DNA of 64,000 nt from Ceratotherium simum simum (Eukaryota > Chordata > Mammalia > Perissodactyla > Rhinocerotidae). The stretch's first letter is position 1, and every line of letters starts with the position of its first letter. Shown here piece by piece: positions 11,100 through 30,158 of the stretch. Location: contig NW_004454181.1 of the NCBI RefSeq assembly GCF_000283155.1, forward strand, positions 26,247,490-26,311,489. Direction: 5' to 3'. The notes below the pieces were generated by a model that saw only the letters and a program-made list of their open reading frames with translations, was not told the DNA's origin and did not search any database. Position numbers and translations under genes: made by a program.

Positions 11100-11114
<15 letters not shown>
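11071..11114 (+). CDS. ZNF630: Start exon (ATG, 44 bp)
   Basis: A pyrimidine-rich acceptor (gcttttttag) precedes position 11,071 and a strong donor (CTG/GTGAGT) follows 11,114. Two consecutive ATG codons at 11,100 and 11,103, with A at -3, open a frame MMKSL that runs directly in phase 0 into the KRAB-A exon (GLVSFKD). Short exons that supply only the first residues before KRAB-A are usual in this gene family. This start was chosen because the frame upstream of KRAB-A at 15,579 is intronic and lies ahead of a good acceptor. An alternative acceptor ending at 11,086 would shorten the 5' UTR part but leave the start unchanged. Confidence 0.7.
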
Positions 11115-18809
<7,695 letters not shown>

Positions 18810-19620
18810 TTACCTGAACACAGAAAAGCCTTCAGTATTAGCTCAAGCCTTAACAAATACTATAAACCTAATTAATTTGATAAGTTTGTGGAAGACATCT
18901 TTATAGTTAAAATTTTACAAGAAAATTAATGTCTGTAGTGTGGTGATACCTAATTCTTTCAGTAAAGATGATGGAAAGTAATTATATAAGTGAGGGACAC
19001 TTTCAAGGTGCCATGTAAAGCTTTTAAAGTTATGAACTGAATGGTCAATAGGGGAAATTATATATGTAGAATATTGTCAAGTTACATGTTCCTTATTATA
19101 CTACATAACAATAACCAGACATTGTGGACTTGCTAATATTAGTTTGGCATAATTTTGACCATACAGTAGTTCCCTATAAAGGACATGAAGAAAGCTTGAG
19201 TAAAAAAAAAAAAAAATCAGTTCCTAGAAACTGCATTATATAGCATGACCCATAAAGTTACATGTAAAATTCTTGTACAAAGATGGAAAGATAGGTTGAT
19301 CAGATTCAAGAAAAGTGATATTTATGTGTTTTCCTGTCTCAAGCTTAGTAAGTTGACTTGTATCTCTGGAAAGATCCTGGACCTTGAAATTGATGTTTCT
19401 TGACGAGGTCTCCCCTTTACTGTCTCTCATTGGGAATTTGGTATGGTGGACTGACTTTGGTACTGATCCAGATGATCTTAGGTTTTAATCCTGGCTTAAC
19501 TACTCACAGATTGTGTGACTTCAGGCAAGCCTACTTCACCCATCTGAATATTTTTACTTATTGGTAAATAAAAGTAAAATGTAGAGCACATTTTCAGTTA
19601 ATGTTAGTTCATTTTATCTT
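18810..19620 (+). other. 3' UTR and downstream flank of the zinc-finger gene
   Basis: AT-rich. The first AATAAA after the stop lies at 19,567-19,572, inside a MIR; it is a candidate polyadenylation signal only. Just after the stop, decayed words ('cacagaaaagccttc', 18,819) look like a remnant of one more finger cut off by the present stop. Confidence 0.4.
19440..19600 (+). repeat. MIR SINE
   Basis: 'ttttaatcctggcttaacta', 'ttgtgtgacttcaggcaagc' and 'cacccatctgaatattttta' follow MIR order. Confidence 0.75.
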
Positions 19621-20690
19621 TCCTCTCTATCCTCCTGCAACAGGATGCTAAGACTAATATGTCAAAGCCATATCTGAATTTGCTTTGCAGTCCAGACACT
19701 CTGCTTTGATATCCCATTCCTATGATTGTTCATTTTACTGTCTTTGACCCTGGTGGCCTTGGTTCTTGGAATGTTAAAGTGACATTTTATTATGCTTTTA
19801 TTATTTTTTACATACACTTATATAAACTGTGGTGATTGCACATAAAGACCTTGTCTAATGTCCCTTCAGTTCCTTTCTGACCCCTGCCCTGCAGCCCCAA
19901 CTATTTTCCCTGGGAACTGAGGACACTTACAGAGGAAAACTCTTGGAGTGAGAAGTCATGCCTGCCATGGATTTGAGAACTTGATATTTCTAAAATATCT
20001 CCTGCTCTTCTTCCTGTGGTTTCACCTATTCTTCCATGACCAGCTTTAGATGAAGACCCCTGCTGGAGGTGCCCTGCAGGAGGGCATATATGGCAAGGAT
20101 GAGGGTATCTATATGGATAAACATGGTTTACCCATGTTCACATAGTTCCCACTTGATTCCTTCACATTTCCCACCCTCCTGATCCCCTTCCTGCATGGCC
20201 TAACTGTCTATTGTGAAATGATGGGGCCCCTCTGGTAAGGACTTCTGCAGGGCAGAGGGCACACCTGACAGAGATGTGGGAACCTGTATGGGAAAATTCC
20301 TGGTTTCATTATGAAGAGTGAGCTGAGAACACTGACGTCAGGTATAATCAACCATTCAGACCTGGGAAAGAAGGCCTACGGGTACATCTCATGCATTGAG
20401 CTACTCTGGGGGTTCCTCATGGAAGCTGTTCCAACTGGCCCTTATGAAGACATGAGAAGGACAAGAGATCATATTGGGGACACACAGAAGTTTAGTGAAG
20501 AGGGAGTTCTATATAGTGACAGCTATGGAACTTATGCAGATAACAAAGATTCACAGTTCCCACCTTAGAGGCCTCCCATTTGGTCCTTCCACTGTCACAG
20601 CCCCCAGGCAACCTCATTGATCTGATAATGGGTTTCTATAAAAATCCCTCTTCAAATTTAGCACCTACTTGTTTAACACGTCACAACCAC
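19621..20690. other. Unassigned
   Basis: No gene or named repeat. The stretches 19,995-20,110 and 20,165-20,305 look like a diverged pair ('cccctgctgg...ctgcaggagggc' and 'cccctctgg...ctgcagggcagagggc'), suggesting an old tandem duplication or an unnamed repeat. Confidence 0.35.
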
Positions 20691-20706
20691 CAATGCTTTT
20701 TTTTTT

Positions 20707-21130
20707 TTTTAAGCATTTTATTAGAGGAGCTAGCTAGTGCAATGAGGAAAGAAAAAGAAATAATAGGCATAAGGAATGGAAAGGAAAAAGTAAAATGGGC
20801 ATTATTTGCAGATGATACAATTGCGTATAAAGAAAAAATATATACTAAGTATTAGAAATAGAGGAGTTTAGTTGGTTTATACAATTTTAATATTAAAACT
20901 AATTCTACACACCAGCAACAGTGTGAAAATTTAAAGATAGCATTTACATTAGCATCAAAAATATAAAACACCTAAAATAAATCCAATCATGAAGTGCAAG
21001 ACCTCTACACAGAAGATTATAAAACATTACTGAATAAAATTAAAGGCTTAAATAAATTAAAGGACTTATCAAATTTGTTGGCTGGAAAACTCAATATTAA
21101 AGATGCCAGTTTTCCCCAAAGTGATTTATA
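20707..21130 (+). repeat. L1 ORF2 fragment (reverse-transcriptase catalytic region)
   Basis: After an 11-T run, the + strand reads through the L1 reverse-transcriptase active-site neighbourhood ([11 protein letters not shown] near 20,795) and on into the ORF2 part with YTEDYKTLL. Stops break the frame. Confidence 0.85.
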
Positions 21131-21675
21131 TATTGCTGGGTATATGAGGAAAGAAATTGAAATCCAAAGGAACAAGCCCATTCATAAAAGAGAGTTCGCT
21201 CATTTTATTGTTGAACAACAACAGCAACAAAACACCATATAGCATGCAGGTAGCCAGCAACCAGCTACAAATTTCTAATGGATTTTTAGCTCTATATGGA
21301 ATTAAACCTACAGTTGGTATAAATCATCCTATTGTTAGTAAATGGCAGATATTCAATTTTCATCAGTAGTTACATTGAGCTTGCTCCTGTTATGCATAAG
21401 TCTTTATCAGGCTTACTCTGATACTCTGTTCTTCACAATTCTTTGTCAGTACCTCCTCCTATGGTTGGTCATGGCACTGTATCTAGCACATATGATTATT
21501 CATATCCTTCAACGTTCCTCAATAGAGTTAGATAAGTTCAGTTTCCCACAATATTCAATATGTTCCATATCAAAACACAATAAGCTTTTTTTTTTGAAAT
21601 CTTACAATTTAATTCTAGGATAACATATGGAGATGCTAAAAGGCAAGAATAGACAAGACACTTATGAAGAGCAAA
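21131..21675. other. Unassigned, between two L1 fragments
   Basis: Possibly further L1 or an unnamed insertion. A CAA-rich run (21,218-21,235) is the only clear pattern. Confidence 0.35.
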
Positions 21676-23213
21676 TTTGGAGAATATACCAGACTCAGCA
21701 CACTTTAAATATAAAGACACAAATAGGTTAAAAATAAAAGGATGTAAAAAGATATACCAGGCTAACACAAGTCAAAAGAAAGCTGAAGGAGCTATATTAA
21801 TATCAGACAAAATATATTTCAGAACAAAGAATAATTATCGGAGATAAAGAGGACCATTTCATAATGATAAAGGGATCAATCTATCAAGAGGATGTAATCC
21901 TAAAAGTTTATGCACCTAATAGCTGAGCTTCAAAATACCTGAAGCAAAAACTGATAGAATTGCAAGGAAAAAAAGACAAATTCACAATTGTAGTTGGAAA
22001 TTTCAATCCCCTCTATTAATAATTAATAGAACAAGGAGATAAACAATCACCAAGCATATAGTAGATAGACTTGAACATCACTATCTACCAACTTGATGTA
22101 ATTGACATTTGTAGAACATTCCACCCAACAGTGGCAGAATACACATTCTTTTTAAGTGTATGCAAAACATTTCCAAGGTAGGTCATATTCTGGGGTCATA
22201 AAACAAATCTCAATAAATTTAAAAGGTAAGATGTATTCTTTGTCCACAACAGAATTGTTAGAAATCAATAATAGAAAAGTATTTGGACAATCCCCAAATA
22301 TTTGGAAACTAAATAACATCCTTCTAAATAATCCATTGGTCAAAAAAAAATCAAAAAGGAAATTAAGTATTGTGAAATCAATGAAAATGGAAACACAACA
22401 TATCTAAATTTGTGAGATGCCTCCAAAGCAGTACTTGGAGGGAAATATAAAACACTAAATGCCTATACTGGAAAAGATGAAAGCCATAAATGAATGACTC
22501 AGTTTCCACCTTAAAATACTAGAAAAAGGAAAAAATGAAACCCATTGTAAACAGAAGAAAGGAAGTAATCAAGTTCAGAGAAGAAATTAAATGGAAAAAA
22601 TAGAGAAAATAAATGAAACCACTAGCTTTCTGAGAAGATTGATGTTAAGTCAGCCTCATCAGGATAAAAGAAGACAAATGATCAGAATCAGAAATGAGGG
22701 AAATCACATCATTACAGATTTTACAGACATCCAAATGATAATAAGGGAATATTGGGAACATCTTAATGCCAGTAAACTTGATAACTTAGATGAAATGGAC
22801 AAATCCATTAAAAGATACAAACTACCAAAGCTCACTCAAGAAGAGATAGATAACTTAAATAGACATATATCAATTAAAGAAATTGGATTTGTAGTTAAAA
22901 ACCTTACTACAAAAAAACAAAAAACAACAACAAAAAAACTCCAGGTCCAGATAGCTTCACTGGTGAACTGTACTGAACCAAACCAAATTTAAGGAAGAAA
23001 TAATACTGATTCTGCAAAAACTCTTCCAGAAAATTGAAGGGAGGGAATAGTTCCCAGCTCATTCTATTAGGCCGGCATTACTTTGATATAAAACCAAAGA
23101 TACTACAAGAAAATAAAACTACAGACCAATATCCCTCATTAATGTAGATTCAAAAAGCCTAAACAAAATTTTAACATATTTATTCCTACATTATATAAAA
23201 AGGATAATATATT

Positions 23214-23562
23214 GGGGCCGGCCCCGTGGCTTAGCGGTTAAGTGTGCGCACTCTGCTACTGGCGGCCTGGGTTCAGATCCTGGACACCCAGCAACGCACT
23301 GCTTCTCTGGCCATGCTGAGGTGGCATCTCACATGCAGCAACTAGAAGGATGTGCAACTATGACATACAACTATCTACTGGAGCTTTGGGGAAAAAAAGG
23401 AGGAGGATTGGCAATAGATGTTAGCTCAGAGCTGGTCTTCCTCAGCAAAAAAAGGAGGATTAGCATGGATGTTAGCTCAGGGCTGATCTTCCTCACAAAA
23501 AAACAAAACAAAACAAAACAAAAACGATGATAATAAAGGGAAATTAAAAAAAAGTTAAAAGG
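23214..23562 (+). mobile_element. ERE SINE
   Basis: Full tRNA-like head (ggggccggccccgtggctta), 'agcaactagaaggatgtgca', two copies of the 'gatgttagctcag' block and an A-rich (AAAAC)n tail. A duplicated 'aaaaaggataata' flanks it (from 23,197 and from 23,563). Confidence 0.97.
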
Positions 23563-24040
23563 AAAAAGGATAATACATCAAGACCAAGTAGGTTTTATCC
23601 TAGAAATGCAAGGTTGAGTTATCATTTGAAAACCAGTCAATGAAAGTCACCACATTAATAAACTAAAAAAGAAAAACCAAATGATTATCTCAATAGGTGT
23701 ACAAAAAGTACTTGACAAAATTTAACTTCTTCAATCAGAGAAGAACAAGTGAAAAACTGACAGCTAGCATTATACTTAATGGTAACAGACTGAACATTTC
23801 CCCTCTAAGATAAGAACAAGGAAAGGATGTTTTCTTCCATTACTTTTAAGTAAAACTCTCCTTGTTCGCAGGTGATGTGTTCATCTGTGTAGAAAATCCT
23901 AAATAATCTACAATAAAGCTACTAACTCAAAAGTGTGTTTAGCAAGCTCGTAGTGTACAAGATCAAAATGCAAAAATCAAATTTATATCTACATACTAAC
24001 AACAAACAATCAGAAATTGGAATTAAAAAAGTAACACTAC

Positions 24041-24288
24041 TGGGGCCGGCCCGGCAGCATAGTGGTTAAGTTCAGCACGATCCGCTTTGGCAGCCCGGGT
24101 TCATGAGTTTCGGATTCTGCGCACGGACCTACACCACTCTTCAAGCCATGCTTTGGTGGCAACACACATACAAAACAGAGGAAAGATTGGCACAGGTGTT
24201 AGCTCAGGGCTAATCTTCCTCAAGCAAAAAGAGGAAGATTGGCAACAGATGTCAGCTCAGGGTTAATCTTCCTCACCAAAAAAAGAAA
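24041..24288 (+). mobile_element. ERE SINE
   Basis: Starts tggggccggcccggcagcat and has the 'ccatgctttggtggcaacac' variant body with two 'ttagctcaggg' blocks, a form close to the copy at 9,860. Confidence 0.95.
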
Positions 24289-24410
24289 AATACTACTACT
24301 TACAATAACTTTAAAAATACGAATATGGATACACCTAATAAAATATGGGCAAGACCTATACACTGAAAACTATAAAACATTGCTGAGAGAAATAAAAAGA
24401 ACGAAAATAG

Positions 24411-24652
24411 GGATGGCCCGGTGGCAAAGTGGTTAAGTGCGCGTGCTCTGCATCGGCAGCCTGGGGTTCACAGGTTCGGATCCCAGGTGCACACTGACGC
24501 ACTGTTTGTCAAGCCATGCTGTGGTGGCATCCCATATAAAATAGAGGAAGATGGGCACAGATGTTAGCCCAGGGCCAATCTTCCTCAGCAAAAAGAGGAG
24601 GATTGGCACTGGATGTTAGCTCAGGGCTAATCTTCCTTGCAAAAAAAAAAAA
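24411..24652 (+). mobile_element. ERE SINE
   Basis: Starts 'gggatggcccggtggcaaag', has the 'catgctgtggtggcatccca' body and an A tail. Flanked by the near-identical 'agaacgaaaata' (24,399) and 'aggaccaaaata' (24,653). Confidence 0.95.
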
Positions 24653-25311
24653 AGGACCAAAATAAATGGAAAAATATATCTGGTTTGTTGGTTGGAAGAC
24701 TCAATATTGTTAAGATATGAATTCTCCCTAAATTGGTCTATACATTCAACACAATCCCTATCCAAATTTCAGCAGGCTATTTTTTTTTTTTTGGTAGAAT
24801 TTGACAGACTGATTCTAAGATTCATATGGAAATATAAAAGACCTAAAATAGCCAAAAAATTCTTGAAAAGGAAATAGAAACTTGGAGAACTTACGACAAT
24901 TTCAATACTTTCTGTAAAGTTACAGTAACAAGAAGTGTGGTATTGGCCTAAAGTTAGTAAAACTATATGACCCCATTTATAGGATGTTCTGAAATAGATA
25001 AATTAATCTGCGGTGTAAGAAATCAGAGCAGTGGTTGTTTCAGTGAGTAGGTTAACTGGGAAGGGACATGAAGGAATTTCTCATTTGATGGACATATTCT
25101 GTATTCTGATATGGGTATGCATTTCTTAAAACTCATCAAACAATACACTGAAAATTTTTGCCCTTCACGATGTGTTAATTATGCCACAATGAAAGAGACA
25201 ACAAAAAATCACATTGTAAATAAAGCAAAAAACAAAAAATGTAGTATTAGAAATGAAAATTATTTCAGTGAGAGAACAATATGAAAGGTGCAACCTACTT
25301 CATATATATTT

Positions 25312-25568
25312 TGTGTGTGCGTGTGAGGAAGATTGGCCCTGAGCTAACATCTGTTGCCAATCTTCCTCCTTTTTTCCTTTTTTCTCCCCAAAGCTCCAGT
25401 AGATAGTTGTATATCATAGTTGTGCATCCTTCTAGTTGCTCCACGTGGGACACCGCCTCAGCATGGCCAGATGAGCGGTAAGCACGTCAGCGCCCAGGAT
25501 CCCAACCAGCGAACCCGGGGCTGCGGAAGCAGAGGCTGTGAACTTCACTGCGCCACCGGGCAGCGCTA
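25312..25568 (-). mobile_element. ERE SINE, reverse
   Basis: The tail block complement 'ccctgagctaacatctgttg' near 25,337 and the head complement 'ggatcccaaccagcgaaccc' near 25,500 run in reverse order. A short TG run at 25,310-25,325 takes the place of the T run expected from an A tail. Confidence 0.95.
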
Positions 25569-25835
25569 AGTGTCCTGAGGTTCTGGTCTCTTGGAAAAGT
25601 GTCTTTATATTATTAACTATAGTTATAAAGCAATGACATTATTTGGAAAATCTGCTTTAATATCTGTATTTGTTCGATATTTCCATATTTCCTCTTTTTT
25701 AGAATTTCCGCTTATGTATGTAAGCTTACAGTCCCCTTTCCATTGGTTTGTATCAGCAGTTTCTGGTCCAGGTTTTCTTGGATCACATATGATTACAAAA
25801 ACAAAGACAATGGTTGTGTGCTGTCTTCAGAATTT
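25569..25835. other. Unassigned
   Basis: AT-rich flank between an ERE and the SNRK pseudogene, with nothing recognisable. Confidence 0.4.
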
Positions 25836-27090
25836 CGGACCTCCCCGAGTTGGCTGGGCCAGCACTCTGCACGGTGTGGCCCGCAAGCTTGAAACCCACG
25901 GCCAGTGGGCGGAAGTGTCTGTTCAGGGTCGAAGAGGATCAAGAAGAAGATGAAGAGGACAGGAAACCCATGTCCTTCTCAACACAAGTGGCTTTGCGCC
26001 GCTAGCCGACTGTGACCTGACATCTAGGAAGAGTGCTCCTGTTCTCAACCAGGTCTTTGAGGAAGGGGACGCTGACGACGGGTTTGACACGAATGAGAGT
26101 CTGTCTCCCAAGCAGAGCAGGTTGAAAACGAACGTGCCTTCTCTGGGTGCAGTTCACAAAGGCCACCACCGGAGGAAAAGTCAGGGCCGGCCTCTAGCTG
26201 CAGAAGTTCCGGGGCCGCGGATGCGGCAGCTTGATCAAGATGGGCGGGTTCACCTACTCCTGGCATCGCGGGGTGGCAGCGAGGGGCCTCCTGGCGGTGA
26301 CGGGACGGCGGGGGGCCAGAGCCAGCCGAGCAAGGGCAGCGGAGGAGCAAGGCCAGCACAGGGAGAACGTGGTCAGCGGGGGCGGCCCTTAGGCCAGCTC
26401 GGCCGCACCGCCGCCGCCAGGTGGAGCACCCGCCGCTGGGCGGCGCGCAGCTCGGCTCGTCGAGAGCTTTGACCCGGTGAGCCTCTGCCTCCGCCCCCAG
26501 CTTCATGGGAGCGCCAAGTACAGTGTTGACCCACACAACGGCTTATTGTTTTCCAGTATGAACGTCCGTGAGAAACTCACGCGGGAAACGTACATCAGCC
26601 CCACAGCGAAGGCGGGGCAGGCCTCTGCAGTGGGCGGCATGCAGTTTTTCTCTGATCGCGTGGCAGACACCACCACTGAGTTGGAACGAATGAAGGGCAA
26701 AAACTTGGAAAATAACATGCTATTACCATGTCTGTGTGCAAAGGCCGTCTCTGTGACCACCCAGCGGGACCCCAAGGAGGGGTTGCTCCCGCATCGTTGG
26801 GCTGCCGCCCACTTTGGAGCTAGCGCGCTTCCTGCTTAGAGTGGTGAAGACCAGCTCACTTCACTCTTCCCTTTCCCTTCTGCTGTTTCGAAGTGGGCAT
26901 TATGAACAATTATTACCAGTTTCATTTGTTCGCCTATCGATGTGACAATGCATGATCTTTGTACATGCTGCTGGACACTACTTTTCTTTTCCAGGTGAGA
27001 GTCTGTTGTGTAATTTTTACATTTATAATTTTAATGTGATGATCACATTAAGGATTAAATTAAAATATATATTCAGAACCTAATAAAACA
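25836..27090 (+). pseudogene. SNRK: Processed pseudogene of SNRK (C-terminal half and 3' UTR)
   Basis: SNRK is an SNF1/AMPK-related serine/threonine kinase. This copy lacks the kinase domain and matches only the C-terminal tail: SLKPTASGRKCLFRVEEDQE (about 25,888), LTSRKSAPVLNQVFEEGDAD (about 26,017), HRRKSQG, and later SLCLRPQLHGSAKYSVDPHN (about 26,480) and FFSDRVADTTTELERMK (about 26,650), followed by 3' UTR-like sequence. It is intronless. Damage includes a TAG stop just after VALRR (26,006), a small deletion that shifts frame near 26,015, further frame changes through the GC-rich serine/glycine-rich part, and a divergent end. A 5'-truncated retrocopy made by L1 fits. Identification is by recognised sequence words, not a search. 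Confidence 0.85.
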
Positions 27091-28980
27091 GAACACTTAA
27101 AAGTTTGATGTTCTACACTTAACCTAGCGAGAAAAATGCTTGTTTCCTTGTGAAAAACCTAAATTCCTGACCCCACCTTCTGTGATACATTTAACTCCAT
27201 GCTCTGAGGTACACTCTGGTATCTGAAACACAAGTGGTCAGGGTGTGTGTGTGTGTGCATGCACTTGTGTGTGGTTTGGTGGTGGGGTAGAAAGTGTCAC
27301 AATTAGTGACGATGAAAACATTCCCATTCCTTCTCCCCAGCTGAGTTATTTTGCCTCCTCTTCACTGCTTTTCCTCCTTTCCCACTCATTCCCCCGCCTT
27401 TCCCCACTCTTGCCCTCATTTTTCTGTAGGTGCTGTGTGGCTGCCCCATGAACCATCCCATCCTTGAAGGCTGTGTGATCCCTTTGCCCTGCAATGATGT
27501 CATCAAGTCAAATACCATAGAGAGGGACTTCCCTTCCCCAAGACACCCACTCAGCAGGGAGAATTCGCTGATGAGTTCAAAGTTTGTTTTGAGACCAATG
27601 AACCCCACCGATTCAGCAGATCCTTGAGCAGCACTTCTTTGTTCCTTGGATGTGACCAGCCTTGTCACATCCATCTGATGATCCACCTCAGCATAACCTC
27701 CAAACATGTGCCGCCTTCAAGATCCTCCAGCTCTGTGTCCACTAGGCTGGGGGCTCGTTTCTCTAACATTCAAAAAGCCACTGTTTTCTGGAAAACAATC
27801 TCATTCTCAAACACTTTCAGAGTGGGGCTGACTTCTGTTGGGTGGGAGAGGGTGACCCAGGACATGCATCAATTTTTATGTCTCTCATTTGAATCCAGCC
27901 CCCTTCTACTGGCTGGAGAGTAAGCTGAGTGCTACTTGAAGATATGTGGAGATTTCTTTCCCCAGCCTGATAAAAATATGTTCTCCTTCAACTCTAAGGT
28001 TTGCTAAGACCTTAACCCTGCTCTGCCTTCCTCCTATCTCCCACTCACTAAAGCACATCCAAGGGTTTTGTGTCTGTTGCTCTTAGAGTCTGTCACATGG
28101 AGAGAGGAAAGGGAAGTTGGTGGTCCATTGTACCTTTTCTTTAAGGAAAAGCTAAGAAGTGGGGCGCAGTGCTCATTCTCCCAGCCTTCTTCAGGAATGT
28201 AAGGGAGACTTGGGGACAGGTGGAAGCTCTTTCTCCATCAAAGTATTCAGGGTCATAGAGAATTCTCCTTATCCTTCTAAACTCAGAACCCCAAGATTCC
28301 CAAACTCCAGTTCCATTTTGGGGATGTGTGAAGTTTCTTGTCTCATTATTCCTCATTATTCCACAATTCCAGTGGGAAATTGTGGCCCTACGATGCCTGT
28401 GTAACCCCAACGATTCCAACCACGGCAGTGTACAGTTCAAAATAATGATGGTACAGAGGAGTGCTGATAAGTGCAGGTCCTGGGGCATAGTATTAATTGC
28501 TTCTCTCATTTTTTAAAGCTTCTGAACATTTTTGTTTGTTTTTACAAGGGCAATATTTTAAATGGGATATCCTTAGATAAAGGGAGCAACTTGAGATGGT
28601 CGTGGGGTGCAATTCCACTATCACTGGCCCTCCCTAATCTTTATCAGCTTCAAGAGGTCAAAGCCAGCTCTCAATAAGAGATAAAACTGAACTCCTCTTT
28701 AAGCCCCAGTTCCTGTACTCTAAACTTCCCCCAAATGCAGCAGAGACAAAAGACACCATTGTCTTTTTAGAAGAAACAAATATATTTGAGAAGAATAAAT
28801 ACTTCTGATTATGAGAAACAGTCTATCCTCTTCAGAGGACGTAGTAATGAGAGAACCAATTAATTTTCTCTAATAGTATGGAAACATTTCTTTGAGAGAA
28901 ATTTTGCTGGCAGCAGGGGATGGAGGAGGACTTTATGATTGATCAGAAGAAACACATATCCAGAGACAGGTGTCAGGGTG
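27091..28980. other. Low-repeat unassigned DNA
   Basis: A short TG run lies at 27,241-27,258. Open frames on both strands (for example minus 27,303-27,707 and minus 28,141-28,509) have no family features that I recognise and no supporting splice pattern. I make no gene call. Confidence 0.4.
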
Positions 28981-29119
28981 GCCTGCTGGACCTGGCATCC
29001 TTGGTCTAGGCTCCTTGAGGAGCTTCAAACACAATAGATCATTCTGGAACCTCACATTTTTCATGAGTTTTATGACTCTAACTGTGACTTGCTTATTGTT
29101 GTTTAGAGCAATTGGCAAC

Positions 29120-29750
29120 TTAAGAGTCTATTTGAAGGCATCAAGATGTCGTCCTCAGCCCTTTCATTTCCTCAGGAATGTAGGGAGCCTTGTAATCACA
29201 GGAAAACATCTTCGAACTCAGCCTGGGCCTTGAGTTCCTCCTTAGGTGGACTTCCTTTCCTTGCATTAATTCTGCACATGATCCCATTTTTTTTTAGGAT
29301 CTGGCCAATGACTGACTTGTTCTTCTGAGTTTCACCATCCCCTTTGTCCACAGAGGCAGCTCTGATTTCTAGTGGATCCGGGCTCTCCACAGATGTTGAC
29401 AGCTTCTTGGTTTTGTGCCATTGATCTTTTTGTTTTGTCTCTTCTCTGTATGCAGTAAATGAAACCACTGGAATACACATTTATTCCTATTTTCTGAGTA
29501 CTCTTTGGTGGATCCTGTGGTAGGTAGGAGGATGACTTGTTCCCAGGAGTCTCTGCTAATAGGATGTCCTGAGCGGATAGATGTCCTCCCTGGGGTGGAT
29601 AGTCTCCAATCCTGCATTCCCTATTTGATCTTCTCCAGCTAAGGGTCTCCTAGGATTCTTAGGGTCTTTTCTTTCTTGAGTTGGTAATAGATTCTTGTCC
29701 TGTTTGCTCCTCCTCAGCCTGAGGCCATGAGCCTATGAGAAAAATTTTAG
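29120..29750 (-). pseudogene. SPATA31-family-like remnant
   Basis: On the minus strand three successive blocks in different frames resemble the C-terminal region of SPATA31 proteins, a testis-expressed, rapidly evolving family. They are a proline- and charge-rich lead-in (near 29,690-29,540), a block with NKCVFQWFHLLHTEKRQNKK (29,490-29,410), and a block with DKGDGETQ, VIGQILKKNG and, after about 15 residues, KEELKAQ (29,350-29,210); a frame-shifted piece with FSCDYKAPYIPEE follows (about 29,190). The order and spacing of GQIL and KEEL match the family as I recall it. Frame changes and stops make it non-coding. It could be a chance resemblance; no search was possible. Confidence 0.45.
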
Positions 29751-30158
29751 AGGGATGACCTCATGGCCATCTGGCCTTCTTTACCCTCAGGTAAGCATGC
29801 AGGAAAAGAGCTATCCAGGCCAGCAACTGAATTTTTCTTGTCTGAATCTGCTTGAGGGTTTCCTCCAAGGAGCTTTGCAGCCTTAGCTGTGGAGTCAGCC
29901 TTTGAAATATGGGTAGCTGAAGAGGGAGAGGTGTATTCAGAAGTGTTGGGTCAGGTGAGGAGTTAGGGTCCAAAGATAAAGGAGGTCTAGTTGGGAAATA
30001 GGGCCTGGTATCTGAGTGTTCTCTAGGGGGAGAGGGAAAAGGGAAGGGAAGAGGTGGTATGAAAAGAAGTCCATGAACAATGTGGGATTCAGTGCTAAAT
30101 AGAGCTCTGATGGAAGAAGGGCACCCAGTGTTGATGATGAAAACAGGAAAGTGAAAGC

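Larger units (their letters stand above)
21680..25210 (+). repeat. Old L1 (ORF2 endonuclease to 3' end), split by three EREs
   Basis: Read on the + strand in order: late endonuclease and linker part of ORF2 (21,700-22,500), the upstream reverse-transcriptase region (22,580-23,200), more reverse transcriptase (23,580-24,040), the C-terminal part (24,290-24,410 and 24,665-24,950) and a 3' tail to about 25,210. Gaps in this order are exactly the three ERE insertions at 23.2, 24.0 and 24.4 kb. Many stops are present, so it is inactive. Confidence 0.85.

Noticed and set aside
20311..20855. Adjacent plus-strand frames near the L1 reverse-transcriptase fragment
   Set aside because: The second is L1 ORF2 (FADD motif); the first has no family features.
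26045..26536. 163-codon minus-strand open frame in GC-rich DNA
   Set aside because: It is the antisense of the SNRK retrocopy's GC-rich coding part.
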